DNA of 6,570 nt from an uncultured Lentisphaeria bacterium (lineage in GTDB: Bacteria; Verrucomicrobiota; Lentisphaeria; Victivallales; Victivallaceae), in the NCBI GenBank assembly GCA_949298665.1, contig CASFXO010000087.1, positions 1 to 6,570 on the forward strand, written 5' to 3'. Positions 1 through 6,570 of this stretch are shown one piece after another. Under the pieces are notes generated by a model, which ran no database searches, was not told the origin of the DNA, and saw only the letters and a list, made by a program, of their open reading frames with translations. The number at the start of each line of letters is the position of its first letter. The stretch's first letter is position 1. Position numbers and translations under genes: made by a program.

Positions 1-1
1 T

Positions 2-2581
2 CAACTGACCGTCGTCGTGATCAAGTGGTCGGACGCCACGTTCGTCGAAGATCAGGATCAATGGTATATGCCGGGTTTGACGCGCAGTGTGTATTGTTAC
101 AGCACCGCCCGGAATTATATCGGGGACGTGTTCGCCCGAACGACACTGACCGATGATTTTCGGACCGGGGTGCTGAAGCTGGAGCTGCACGGCGGTTTCG
201 AGCGGGAGCCGGAAGCGGGCTGGGCGTTTCATGTGCGGTTGTTCGATCCCGCGGGCCGGGCGCTGTGGACGGAGCCGCGGGTGGTGCCGCTGGCGCCGCG
301 TCGTTTTTATTCCTTCGGGAATGCCGATCGGCGGCGCCGGGTGGCGCGGGCGGAGATTCCGGTGCCGGAGGTGGCGGCGTGGAGCGCCGAGGAGCCGAAT
401 CTTTATACTTTGACCGTGGAGCTGGTGGCGGCCGATGGTATGGTGCAGGAGGCCACCGGCTGCCGGATCGGGTTCCGGCGCGTGGAGCGGAAGAACCGGG
501 AACTGCGCATCAACGGACAACCGGTGTTGATTTGCGGCGTGAACCGGCATGATCACCATGATACGCTGGGCAAGGTGGTGCCGTACGAGACGATGAAGCG
601 CGACGTGGAGCTGATGAAGCGCTTCAATTTCAACGCGGTGCGTACTTCGCACTATCCGAATGCGCCGGAATTCTACGATCTCTGCGACGAATACGGTTTG
701 TACGTGGTGGACGAGTGCAATCTGGAGTGTCATGCCTTCTGCAACGACCTCAGCCGCGATCCGCGATGGGCGACGGCGTTTGTGGACCGGGCGGTGCGGC
801 TGTTCGAGCGGGACAAGAACCATTGCTGCATCTACGCCTGGAGCCTCGGCAATGAGTCCGGGCACGGCGCCAACCACGCGGCGATGGCGGGGTATCTGCG
901 TTACCGGGACGATTCGCGGCTGCTGCATTATGAGGGGGCGATCGGCGTTGATTTTCAGGAAAACCACGACAACGTCAACCGGGAACTGACGGATTTCGTC
1001 TGTCCGATGTATCCGGAGATCGACCGGATCATCGCCTGGGCGGAGCGCGGCGGCGACGACCGGCCGCTGATCATGTGCGAATACTCGCACGCGATGGGCA
1101 ACAGCAACGGCAGTCTGAAGGATTATTTCGCCGCCTTCCGCCGCTGTCACGGACTGCAGGGGGGATTCATCTGGGAGTGGATCGACCACGGCATCCGGTG
1201 CACGGATGAAAAGGGCCGCGACTACTGGGCTTACGGCGGCGATTTCGGGGATGAGCCGAACGACGGCAATTTCTGCATCGACGGGCTGGTCTGGCCGGAT
1301 CGCACGCCGCATCCGGCCATGTATGAGTTCAAATACCTGGCGCAATGCGCTGAATTCCGTTTGACGGACCCGGCGGCGGGGCGGCTGGAATTGTTCAACC
1401 GGCGGTATTTCCGGGCGCTGGAGAAAGACTTCGTGCTGGTCTGGGAAGTGGCGGTGAACGGTGCGGTGCAGACCTCCGGCGAAGTGCTGCTGCCGCCGGT
1501 GCCGCCGCGGAGCCGGGCGGAACTGTCGCTGCCGGTGGAACGGCCGGTAACGGCGCCCGGAGAAGAATTGACGCTGCGGGTGTCGCTCCGGTATCGGCAG
1601 GCGGAACGCTGGGCGGAGGCCGGAGAGGAGGCCGCCTGGGAGGTGTTCCCGCTGCCGGTGTTGACGGAAGCGATTGTTTCGCCGTCGTCTGCCGGAACGG
1701 TGACAGTGGAGGACCGGGCCGGAATGGTGGAGTTGCGCGCGGGCCGGACGACGGCGTTGATCACGTCGGCGGGGCTGGTGAGTTTCAAGCGGGACGGACG
1801 GGAATTGCTGGAACAGGGGCCGCGGCTGGACATCTGGCGGGCCGCTACCGACAACGACGGCATTCGGATGTTCCGGGAGACGCATCCGGAAAGAGCGGTC
1901 GCTTTGAATCGCTGGCTGCAAAACGGTTATGACCGGATCCGGCGCCGGACCGATCAGTTCGTGACGGACGCCGCGGCGAAAACGGTCTGGTTGCACCAGA
2001 TGATCGAAGCGCCGGGAATGGCGAGCGAGATGGAGTTTTCGCAGCTGTTCCGGATGTTGCCGGACGGGACGCTGGAGCTGGAAAACACCTTTGTCGTGCC
2101 GCCCGACTGGGAGGATCTGCCGCGGCTGGGACTGACGATGGAATTGCCGGCGGCCTGCGGTGAGGTGGAGTATTTCGGGCTGGGGCCGTTTGAGAATTAC
2201 GTCGACCGTGACGCCGGAGCGAAGCTCGGCCGGTACCGGACGACGGCGGACGGGATGTACGTGCCGTATATTCTGCCGCAGAGCTGCGGGAACCGGACCG
2301 GGGTGCGGTTTGCGACGTTGACCGACGCGGCCGGGGTCGGAGTGCGGATCACGGCTCCGGGAACGATGGAATTCGGGGCGATGCGTTATTCGGAGGACCA
2401 GTTGTTCGCGGCGCGGCACACGTGTGATTTGACGCCGTCGGACCGGATTTTCGTCCGGATGGATTTGCGCCAGCGCGGCGTGGGAACCGCTACCTGCGGA
2501 CCGGCTACGCTGGAACGCTACCGGATTGCGCCGGGACGGCGACAGTTCGTACTGCGTCTGGCGGCGGTGGCGGAAGAGTAG
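2..2581 (+). CDS. lacZ: Beta-galactosidase, LacZ-type glycoside hydrolase family 2, 5'-truncated by the window edge
   Basis: Retaining glycosidase that hydrolyses terminal beta-galactosides such as lactose. The frame is open from base 2; the first residues (QLTVVVIKWSDATFVEDQDQW) match the end of E. coli LacZ domain 1 (around Asp201), so about 190 residues are missing upstream and the GTG at 17 is internal. Numbering from that GTG: Ig-like domain ~24-150; TIM barrel ~153-445 with Mg-site residues Glu237 and His239 (NLECH), acid/base Glu280 (GNESGHG) and nucleophile Glu355 (CEYSHAMGNS); linker domain ~446-545; C-terminal beta-sandwich (Bgal_small_N) ~556-850. The Glu280-Glu355 spacing (75) nearly equals that of LacZ (461-537). 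Two active-site neighbours differ from E. coli: the Asn604 position is Asp (FCIDGLV) and the Trp999 region reads GVGTATCGPATL, with no Trp. No frameshift is seen. No signal peptide can be judged because the N-terminus is absent. The family assignment is certain; natural substrate preference is inferred. Confidence 0.96.
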   Translation, partial: QLTVVVIKWSDATFVEDQDQWYMPGLTRSVYCYSTARNYIGDVFARTTLTDDFRTGVLKLELHGGFEREPEAGWAFHVRLFDPAGRALWTEPRVVPLAPRRFYSFGNADRRRRVARAEIPVPEVAAWSAEEPNLYTLTVELVAADGMVQEATGCRIGFRRVERKNRELRINGQPVLICGVNRHDHHDTLGKVVPYETMKRDVELMKRFNFNAVRTSHYPNAPEFYDLCDEYGLYVVDECNLECHAFCNDLSRDPRWATAFVDRAVRLFERDKNHCCIYAWSLGNESGHGANHAAMAGYLRYRDDSRLLHYEGAIGVDFQENHDNVNRELTDFVCPMYPEIDRIIAWAERGGDDRPLIMCEYSHAMGNSNGSLKDYFAAFRRCHGLQGGFIWEWIDHGIRCTDEKGRDYWAYGGDFGDEPNDGNFCIDGLVWPDRTPHPAMYEFKYLAQCAEFRLTDPAAGRLELFNRRYFRALEKDFVLVWEVAVNGAVQTSGEVLLPPVPPRSRAELSLPVERPVTAPGEELTLRVSLRYRQAERWAEAGEEAAWEVFPLPVLTEAIVSPSSAGTVTVEDRAGMVELRAGRTTALITSAGLVSFKRDGRELLEQGPRLDIWRAATDNDGIRMFRETHPERAVALNRWLQNGYDRIRRRTDQFVTDAAAKTVWLHQMIEAPGMASEMEFSQLFRMLPDGTLELENTFVVPPDWEDLPRLGLTMELPAACGEVEYFGLGPFENYVDRDAGAKLGRYRTTADGMYVPYILPQSCGNRTGVRFATLTDAAGVGVRITAPGTMEFGAMRYSEDQLFAARHTCDLTPSDRIFVRMDLRQRGVGTATCGPATLERYRIAPGRRQFVLRLAAVAEE

Positions 2582-2646
2582 GAGAAACACGATCCGTGCG
2601 TCTTCCGGGTGGGTTTTCGGAGACGGGGTATTGAGGATCAAACCAT

Positions 2647-2651
2647 AAGGA
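2647..2651 (+). promoter_or_regulatory. Ribosome binding site of the SGNH-like gene
   Basis: AAGGA, followed by a second AGGA, lies 5 bases before the ATG at 2657. It decides the start: the in-frame GTG at 2609 has no comparable Shine-Dalgarno sequence, and the 16 extra residues it would add (MGFRRRGIEDQ...) do not look like part of the family. Confidence 0.75.
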
Positions 2652-2656
2652 AGGAT

Positions 2657-3649
2657 ATGAGAATCGATCTCATGGACCATCGCGACCTGGTACGGGGCGC
2701 GGCGGAAGTGGAGGAGACGCCGGAAGGCGTTCGATGTAGGCGCATGACGGAGGCGGCGGAGGAGTTTTTCCTGGGGAAGGAACAGCTCTTCCGCCGGGCG
2801 CGCTATACGGCGGGGGTGCGGATTTCGCTGGTGACGGACAGCGCGTATCTGGCGATGCGGCTGCGTCTGGCGGCGGCGGAAGATGCAGAGGAGCCGTGCC
2901 GGCTGGATGTGCTGGTGGATCGTTCGGACTGCCATACCTTCGGACCGGACGAGCCGGAGGAGGAATTTGATTTTTTTCTGGAGCTGCCGGAAGGCCGGGA
3001 TGAGGACCACGAGGTGGAAGTGTTTCTGCCGCTGAACGCCGAAGTGCTGGTCTGCGAACTGGAACTGGCCGACGGGTCGTTGTTCCGGCCGCTGTATTGC
3101 ACGGATGAGCGGATGCTGTTGCTCGGGGATGCGTTGACCATGGGCTTGACGGCGCCGTCGCCGCTGCGTTCCTACGCGGCGATTCTGGCGGCGGAACTGC
3201 ATACCGATGTGTTGAACTGGGCAGTGGCCGGAGCGCCGTTGCACGGCGGGATGGGGGCGCTGGCGCTGGAACAGGAGTGGCAGTCGGTGCTGGTGGCCTG
3301 CGGTATTCAGGATTATGCGTCCGGGCGGAGCGCGGCGGAGTGCGCGACGGAACTGACGACGCTGTTGAAACATCTTTTCCGCCGCCCGGGCATCATGGTA
3401 TACGTGGCGACACCGCTGTTGTGGCCGGGACATGAGCGGCTGCGGAATGCCGCGGGGGACGCGCCGGAGGATTTCCGTCGGGCGCTGACGGCGGCGGCAT
3501 CGGCCTTCCGCCATGTGCGGGTGATCGACGGAACCCGGTTGCTGGGGACGGATGAGGAGCTCTTTCAGCCGGGGGGATTGTATCCGTCCGACGAGGGCAT
3601 GGCGGTCGTCGCGGAAAATCTCTATCTCCAGATTACGCGGCGGCGCTGA
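2657..3649 (+). CDS. Two-domain SGNH/GDSL-fold protein, probable catalytically inactive pseudoenzyme
   Basis: 330 residues, no signal peptide, so probably cytoplasmic. Residues ~20-145 look like the beta-sandwich that precedes the hydrolase domain in a group of two-domain SGNH esterases (compare the EVEVFLPLNAEVLVCELEL strand pair); residues ~150-330 are the SGNH fold. The blocks are recognisable but the catalytic residues are not: block I reads GDALT with Ala159 where the nucleophile Ser belongs; block II keeps Gly192 (NWAVAGA); block III reads GIQD with Gln218 in place of Asn; block V reads GGLYPSDEG with Gly306 and Tyr309 where Asp and His are expected. Active relatives act as carbohydrate O-deacetylases or esterases; this copy may bind ligand or serve as a scaffold (inference). 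The reading frame is intact, so it is not an obvious decaying pseudogene. It is separated by 11 bases from the membrane-protein gene, suggesting co-transcription. The fold call is fairly sure; the role is unknown. Confidence 0.78.
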   Translation: MRIDLMDHRDLVRGAAEVEETPEGVRCRRMTEAAEEFFLGKEQLFRRARYTAGVRISLVTDSAYLAMRLRLAAAEDAEEPCRLDVLVDRSDCHTFGPDEPEEEFDFFLELPEGRDEDHEVEVFLPLNAEVLVCELELADGSLFRPLYCTDERMLLLGDALTMGLTAPSPLRSYAAILAAELHTDVLNWAVAGAPLHGGMGALALEQEWQSVLVACGIQDYASGRSAAECATELTTLLKHLFRRPGIMVYVATPLLWPGHERLRNAAGDAPEDFRRALTAAASAFRHVRVIDGTRLLGTDEELFQPGGLYPSDEGMAVVAENLYLQITRRR

Positions 3650-3654
3650 GGAAG
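3648..3654 (+). promoter_or_regulatory. Ribosome binding site of the small membrane protein
   Basis: GAGGAAG overlaps the stop codon of the SGNH-like gene and sits 6 bases before the ATG at 3661. It supports translation of the 87-residue frame and its close coupling to the upstream gene. Confidence 0.65.
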
Positions 3655-3660
3655 ACGGGA

Positions 3661-3924
3661 ATGCCGGAAGAGAAAGAACAGGATACGGAGCTGGCGCCGG
3701 AACTGCGTCTGGAACTGGAACGGATCGAGGCGGAAGCCGACGAGGAATATCCGGACTGGCGGCGCGGGCGCCGGGCGCTGGTGCTGGTGGGGATTCCGGT
3801 ACTGTTGCTGGGGTTTTGGTGGCTGGGCTGGGGGTTGTTTGCTCTTCGTTCGACGTGGTGGCTCTTTCTGCTGCCGCCGGCGATTGCCTGGGCGGTGGCG
3901 TATCAGGCTCGGCGGCGGCGATGA
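3661..3924 (+). CDS. Small two-helix membrane protein of unknown function
   Basis: 87 residues. Residues 1-33 are strongly acidic and probably helical (Glu-rich, with the heptad-like stretch LRLELERIEAEADEEY). A basic patch RRGRR (34-38) is followed by a hydrophobic segment ~39-60, a very short turn (ALRST, 61-65), a second hydrophobic segment ~66-81 rich in Trp, and a basic tail RRRR (84-87). Basic residues at both ends predict a hairpin with N- and C-termini in the cytoplasm. I do not recognise the family. Support for it being real comes from a good ribosome binding site, the short 11-base gap from the previous gene, the coherent topology, and the ATGA overlap of its stop with the helicase start, which lacks its own Shine-Dalgarno sequence and therefore seems to depend on translation of this gene. 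It could anchor or regulate a neighbour, but nothing in the sequence shows that directly. Confidence 0.8.
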   Translation: MPEEKEQDTELAPELRLELERIEAEADEEYPDWRRGRRALVLVGIPVLLLGFWWLGWGLFALRSTWWLFLLPPAIAWAVAYQARRRR

Positions 3925-5324
3925 ATCCTTCGGTCCGTTTTGATCACGGGACGCTGGTGTGGCAGGATCTGGCTCCGGCGATGGTGCCGGCGGAACTGCT
4001 TGCCCGAATCCGTTACGATGAACGCAGTCGCAGTTACCGTTCCCGCGGCTGCGATTATGCGGAACTGCTGCTGGGGTTGATGGCGCACGGAATCCGGGTG
4101 GAAGACCGGGCACGGGCATTCCCGGAGCTGGATCTGCGGCTGGCGGAAGCGCTTACGCCGCGACCGCATCAGCAGGCGGCCTTCACCGCCTGGCGACAAA
4201 ACGCTTTCCGCGGCGTGGCCGCATTGCCGACCGGCGCGGGAAAAACCATTCTGGCGGTCATGGCGATCGAATACCTCCGCCGTCCGGCCCTGGTCCTGGT
4301 TCCGACCATCGATCTGCTGCAGCAGTGGACCGGCGTTCTGGAAAAGTTCTTCGGCATGGAGGTCGGCATGCTGGGGGGAGGGGAGCACCGGGTGCTGCCG
4401 CTGACGGTGAGTACCTATGACTCGGCGGTGCTGCAGATGGAATTCATCGGCGATCGGTTCGGACTGCTGGTGGCGGACGAATGCCATCATCTGCCGGGAC
4501 CGGTGTACCGGATGGCGGCGGCGATGGCGCTGGCGCCCTACCGGCTGGGTTTGTCGGCCACCCCGGAACTGGAGGAGGAGGAACGCAATGCCGTCATGGC
4601 GGATCTGCTCGGACCGGTGGTCTGCCGGGTGGACATCGGCGAGCTGGAGGGGAAATACCTGTCGCCTTACCGTACGGAGCGGATTGCGGTTCAACTGGAC
4701 CCGGACGAGGCGGAGGAATACCGGCGCAACCGGGTGATTTACACGGATTTTCTGCGGGCGAACGGACTGCAGTTCCGGAATGCCGCCGACTGGGGGCGTT
4801 TTCTCGGATTGTGTGCGCGGCGGTCGGAGGGGAAGCGGGTGCTGCAGGCGTTTTTCGCCCAGCGGCGGATCGCGCGCGGGGGCCGGGGCAAGGTTCGGAC
4901 GGTCTGGAATTTGCTGCGGCGCCATGCGGGTGAGCGGGTGCTGATCTTCACGGCCGATAACGCCGCCGCCTATCAGCTGGGACGGGAATTCGCTTTGCCG
5001 GTGATCACGCATCACACCGGAGCGCGGGAGCGCAAGGAGTTTCTGGAGGGATTCCGGGAAGGGGCTTATCCGGTGCTGGTGACGAGCAAGGTGCTCAACG
5101 AGGGGGTGGACGTGCCGGCGGCGGGAGTGGGAATTGTGCTTTCCGGAAGCGGCAGCGTGCGCGAACATGTGCAGCGGCTGGGGCGGATTCTGCGTCCGGC
5201 CCCCGGCAAGGAGCAGGCGGTGCTGTATGAATTGATCAGTGCCGGAACGTCGGAAGAGGGGGTGAGCGAACGGCGGCGGGACCACCGCGCGTATCGGCGG
5301 AAAGAGAAGGGGGGGACATGCTGA
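3921..5324 (+). CDS. XPB/Ssl2-like superfamily 2 DNA helicase (COG1061 type), partner of DUF790/Bax1
   Basis: 467-residue ATP-dependent DNA translocase/helicase. Residues ~1-80 form the short N-terminal part; helicase domain 1 carries Walker A PTGAGKT (103-109), LVLVPTIDLLQQW (motif Ia), DECH box (186-189) and SATP (212-215). Residues ~245-320 hold the thumb-like linker. Domain 2 has VLIFTADN, TSKVLNEGVDVP (motif V, Asn393-Glu394) and QRLGRILRP (motif VI, 418-426). This pattern is that of bacterial and archaeal XPB proteins encoded beside DUF790. XPB's RED motif, normally just after the TATP motif, reads ELEEEER here. The start is the ATG in the ATGA overlap with the membrane-protein stop; it begins MNPSVRFDHGTL, as expected for the family, and has no Shine-Dalgarno site, implying translational coupling. 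The frame stays open 123 codons further upstream, but that stretch overlaps two real genes and is low-complexity Gly/Ala/Arg. Likely role: DNA opening during repair with the downstream nuclease. Confidence 0.93.
   Translation: MNPSVRFDHGTLVWQDLAPAMVPAELLARIRYDERSRSYRSRGCDYAELLLGLMAHGIRVEDRARAFPELDLRLAEALTPRPHQQAAFTAWRQNAFRGVAALPTGAGKTILAVMAIEYLRRPALVLVPTIDLLQQWTGVLEKFFGMEVGMLGGGEHRVLPLTVSTYDSAVLQMEFIGDRFGLLVADECHHLPGPVYRMAAAMALAPYRLGLSATPELEEEERNAVMADLLGPVVCRVDIGELEGKYLSPYRTERIAVQLDPDEAEEYRRNRVIYTDFLRANGLQFRNAADWGRFLGLCARRSEGKRVLQAFFAQRRIARGGRGKVRTVWNLLRRHAGERVLIFTADNAAAYQLGREFALPVITHHTGARERKEFLEGFREGAYPVLVTSKVLNEGVDVPAAGVGIVLSGSGSVREHVQRLGRILRPAPGKEQAVLYELISAGTSEEGVSERRRDHRAYRRKEKGGTC
5304..5315 (+). 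promoter_or_regulatory. Ribosome binding site with G7 tract at the helicase-nuclease junction
   Basis: GAGAAGG running into a run of seven G (5309-5315) lies just upstream of the nuclease ATG at 5318, inside the last helicase codons. It serves as Shine-Dalgarno sequence for the nuclease. The same tract matches the X XXY YYZ slip pattern (G GGG GGG) in the helicase frame. Confidence 0.6.
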
Positions 5325-6559
5325 CCCGGCCTTACATTCATTTCCGGCGGCGTGCCGGGAAGATTTTTCCGGTTTTCCTGAATCCGGAAGACGCCCGGCT
5401 CATGGCGCTGGCGGAAGATTTGCTGCATCTGTATCGGAGCGGAGCGGAGGAGCGGCTCCGGCGCGGCGAGCTGGAGGAACCGGTTGAAGCGCTGTGTCGC
5501 GGCAGCGGCATGCCGGAGGTGGCGGAGGCGCTGACGAAGCTGGTGGAAGACCGCTGCCTTTTTCACCCGGCGCGGGAGCTGGATTATCCGGCGGCGCGGC
5601 GGCAGCTGCTGGTGCGGAGCGCCGCGTTGCTGCTGCGAGAAGACGACGCGGAGTCGTATCAGCGCGCCTGGCGGGCGGAACCGGCGGCGGCGGCGTTTGC
5701 CGGAAGCGATCTTTACGGAGATCTGCCGGAAAATGAAGTTCTGGGCGGATTCCGGGATCTCGGGGCACGGGAGCTGCTGGAGCGTTACAATCTGGCCCAG
5801 GTGCAGGGGCTGCTGATGCGGGCGCAGCGGCTGAAACTGCGGGTGTCGGATCCGGAAACGGGGGAACTGCGCCGCTTTTTCAAGTACCTGAAATTTTTCC
5901 GGCTGCTTGCGGAAATTCACCGGGTGGACGCGGAGACGCTGGAACTGGAGATCAGCGGGCCGTTCGCGATTTTTGCGAACAGCCGCAAATACGCCTTGCA
6001 GCTGGCGGGGTTTTTTCCGGCGGCGGTGCTGCTGAAAAAATGGGCGCTGACCGCGGACATCCGCTGGAACGACCGGGGGGAGGCGTGGCGTCTCGCGCTG
6101 GATGAATCCTGCGGCCTGCGGTCGCACTACCGGAATTTTTCCAGCTATGTGCCCGAGGAAATCGCCATGTTTCACCGGCTCTTCCGGGAGAAGATCCGAA
6201 GCTGGCAGGTGGCGGGAGAGACGCCGTTCATCGAAGGGCCGGAGGGGCGGGTGTTTTTTCCGGATCTGTGTTTCCGGCGGGAGGGGGGCGGACCGGCGGT
6301 GTATCTGGAGCTCTTCCACCGGTGGCACCGGACGGAACTGGAACGGCGTCTGGCGTTTCTCGCGGAACATCCGGAAATTCCCCTGCTGATCGGTGTGGAC
6401 CGCGCCCTGGCCGACGAGGCCGCCTGCGCCCGGTGGGCGGACCAGTATCCGGGACTGGCGCCGCGGATGTTTCCCTTCCGGGATTTCCCCGGCGTGGACC
6501 GGGTCCGGCGGCTGCTGGACGCCAACTTCCCGGAACCGGCGGAATCCCTCTCTCGCTGA
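5318..6559 (+). CDS. DUF790/Bax1-family nuclease, XPB partner
   Basis: 413 residues, starting 7 bases before the helicase stop ends (ATGCTGA). In archaea, Bax1 proteins bind XPB and act as structure-specific endonucleases near bubble or fork junctions. Family hallmarks are clear: LYGDLPENEVL (132-142), LLERYNLAQVQGLL (153-166, with Glu155-Arg156-Tyr157-Asn158), FFKYLKFFRLLAEIHR (~186-201) and SGPFAIFANSRKYALQLA. The N-terminal ~130 residues are helical and variable. The C-terminal part resembles a PD-(D/E)xK-type core: Glu280/Glu281 (EEIAMF), Asp316 (FFPDLCF) and Glu331 (VYLELFHRWH), followed by a helix HRTELERRL. The position two after Glu331, where a Lys would be canonical, is Phe333, with His334/Arg335 nearby. 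Length and motif order suggest a complete protein. Function as the nuclease half of an XPB-Bax1 repair machine is inferred from family and gene order; metal-site residues are my alignment by eye. Confidence 0.9.
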   Translation: MLTRPYIHFRRRAGKIFPVFLNPEDARLMALAEDLLHLYRSGAEERLRRGELEEPVEALCRGSGMPEVAEALTKLVEDRCLFHPARELDYPAARRQLLVRSAALLLREDDAESYQRAWRAEPAAAAFAGSDLYGDLPENEVLGGFRDLGARELLERYNLAQVQGLLMRAQRLKLRVSDPETGELRRFFKYLKFFRLLAEIHRVDAETLELEISGPFAIFANSRKYALQLAGFFPAAVLLKKWALTADIRWNDRGEAWRLALDESCGLRSHYRNFSSYVPEEIAMFHRLFREKIRSWQVAGETPFIEGPEGRVFFPDLCFRREGGGPAVYLELFHRWHRTELERRLAFLAEHPEIPLLIGVDRALADEAACARWADQYPGLAPRMFPFRDFPGVDRVRRLLDANFPEPAESLSR

Positions 6560-6570
6560 TTTCTTTACCC

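Noticed and set aside
17..19. GTG at 17 as the true start of the beta-galactosidase
   Set aside because: The frame is open to the window edge and the residues before it (QLTVV) continue the LacZ domain 1 match; a start here would delete the sugar-binding domain.
2609..2656. GTG at 2609 as start of the SGNH-like gene
   Set aside because: It has no good ribosome binding site, while the ATG at 2657 has AAGGA five bases upstream.
2582..2656. Possible terminator or promoter between the beta-galactosidase and the SGNH-like gene
   Set aside because: Only weak pairings are seen (TCTTCCG with CGGAGA; GATCC with GGATC 39 bases apart), there is no T run after a stem, and no convincing -35/-10 pair at proper spacing.
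3552..3920. Upstream extension of the helicase frame by 123 codons
   Set aside because: It overlaps the SGNH-like and membrane-protein genes in another frame and is Gly/Ala/Arg-rich; family-like sequence begins at the ATG at 3921.
3622..4119. 165-residue minus-strand frame across the membrane-protein gene
   Set aside because: Pro/Gln/Arg-rich translation with no ribosome binding site or motif; the + strand gene has a site, coherent topology and coupled neighbours.
3903..5285. 460-residue open frame on the minus strand opposite the helicase
   Set aside because: It is a shadow of GC-rich codon bias: the composition is His/Arg/Pro/Gln-rich with no domain, and the + strand frame carries all helicase motifs.
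5066..6370. 434-residue open frame on the minus strand opposite the nuclease
   Set aside because: Low-complexity Arg/Pro/Gln-rich translation with no recognisable motif; the + strand DUF790 signatures explain the region.

Overview
This is a GC-rich bacterial window with five protein-coding genes, all on the + strand and tightly packed, with no RNA genes, mobile elements or CRISPR arrays seen. The base composition, Shine-Dalgarno sites and close gene spacing are bacterial. A LacZ-type GH2 enzyme next to a two-domain SGNH protein would fit a carbohydrate-degrading bacterium, for example the Lentisphaerota/Verrucomicrobiota/Planctomycetota group. That placement is an impression from protein style and is low confidence.

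Layout. Positions 2-2581 hold the 3' part of a LacZ-type beta-galactosidase (GH2) whose first ~190 residues lie upstream of the window. After a 75-base gap with one clear ribosome binding site comes a two-domain SGNH/GDSL-fold protein (2657-3649). Every catalytic residue that can be aligned in it appears to be replaced. Eleven bases later is an 87-residue protein with two membrane helices (3661-3924). Its stop overlaps the start of an XPB/Ssl2-like superfamily 2 helicase (3921-5324) in ATGA. The helicase in turn overlaps a DUF790/Bax1-family nuclease (5318-6559) by 7 bases. The window ends 11 bases after that stop.

How they work together. The last two genes form the helicase-nuclease pair known from archaea as XPB-Bax1, where the helicase opens DNA and Bax1 cuts it in a repair-type reaction. 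Here the pair is bacterial and translationally coupled, preceded by a small membrane protein and a probable SGNH pseudoenzyme in what looks like one transcription unit. Points of interest are the altered RED motif of the helicase, the unusual metal-site signature of the nuclease, a G7 tract at the gene junction placed so that a -1 slip would fuse helicase to nuclease, and the dead-looking SGNH protein. The beta-galactosidase is probably functionally separate, although no convincing terminator divides it from the rest.
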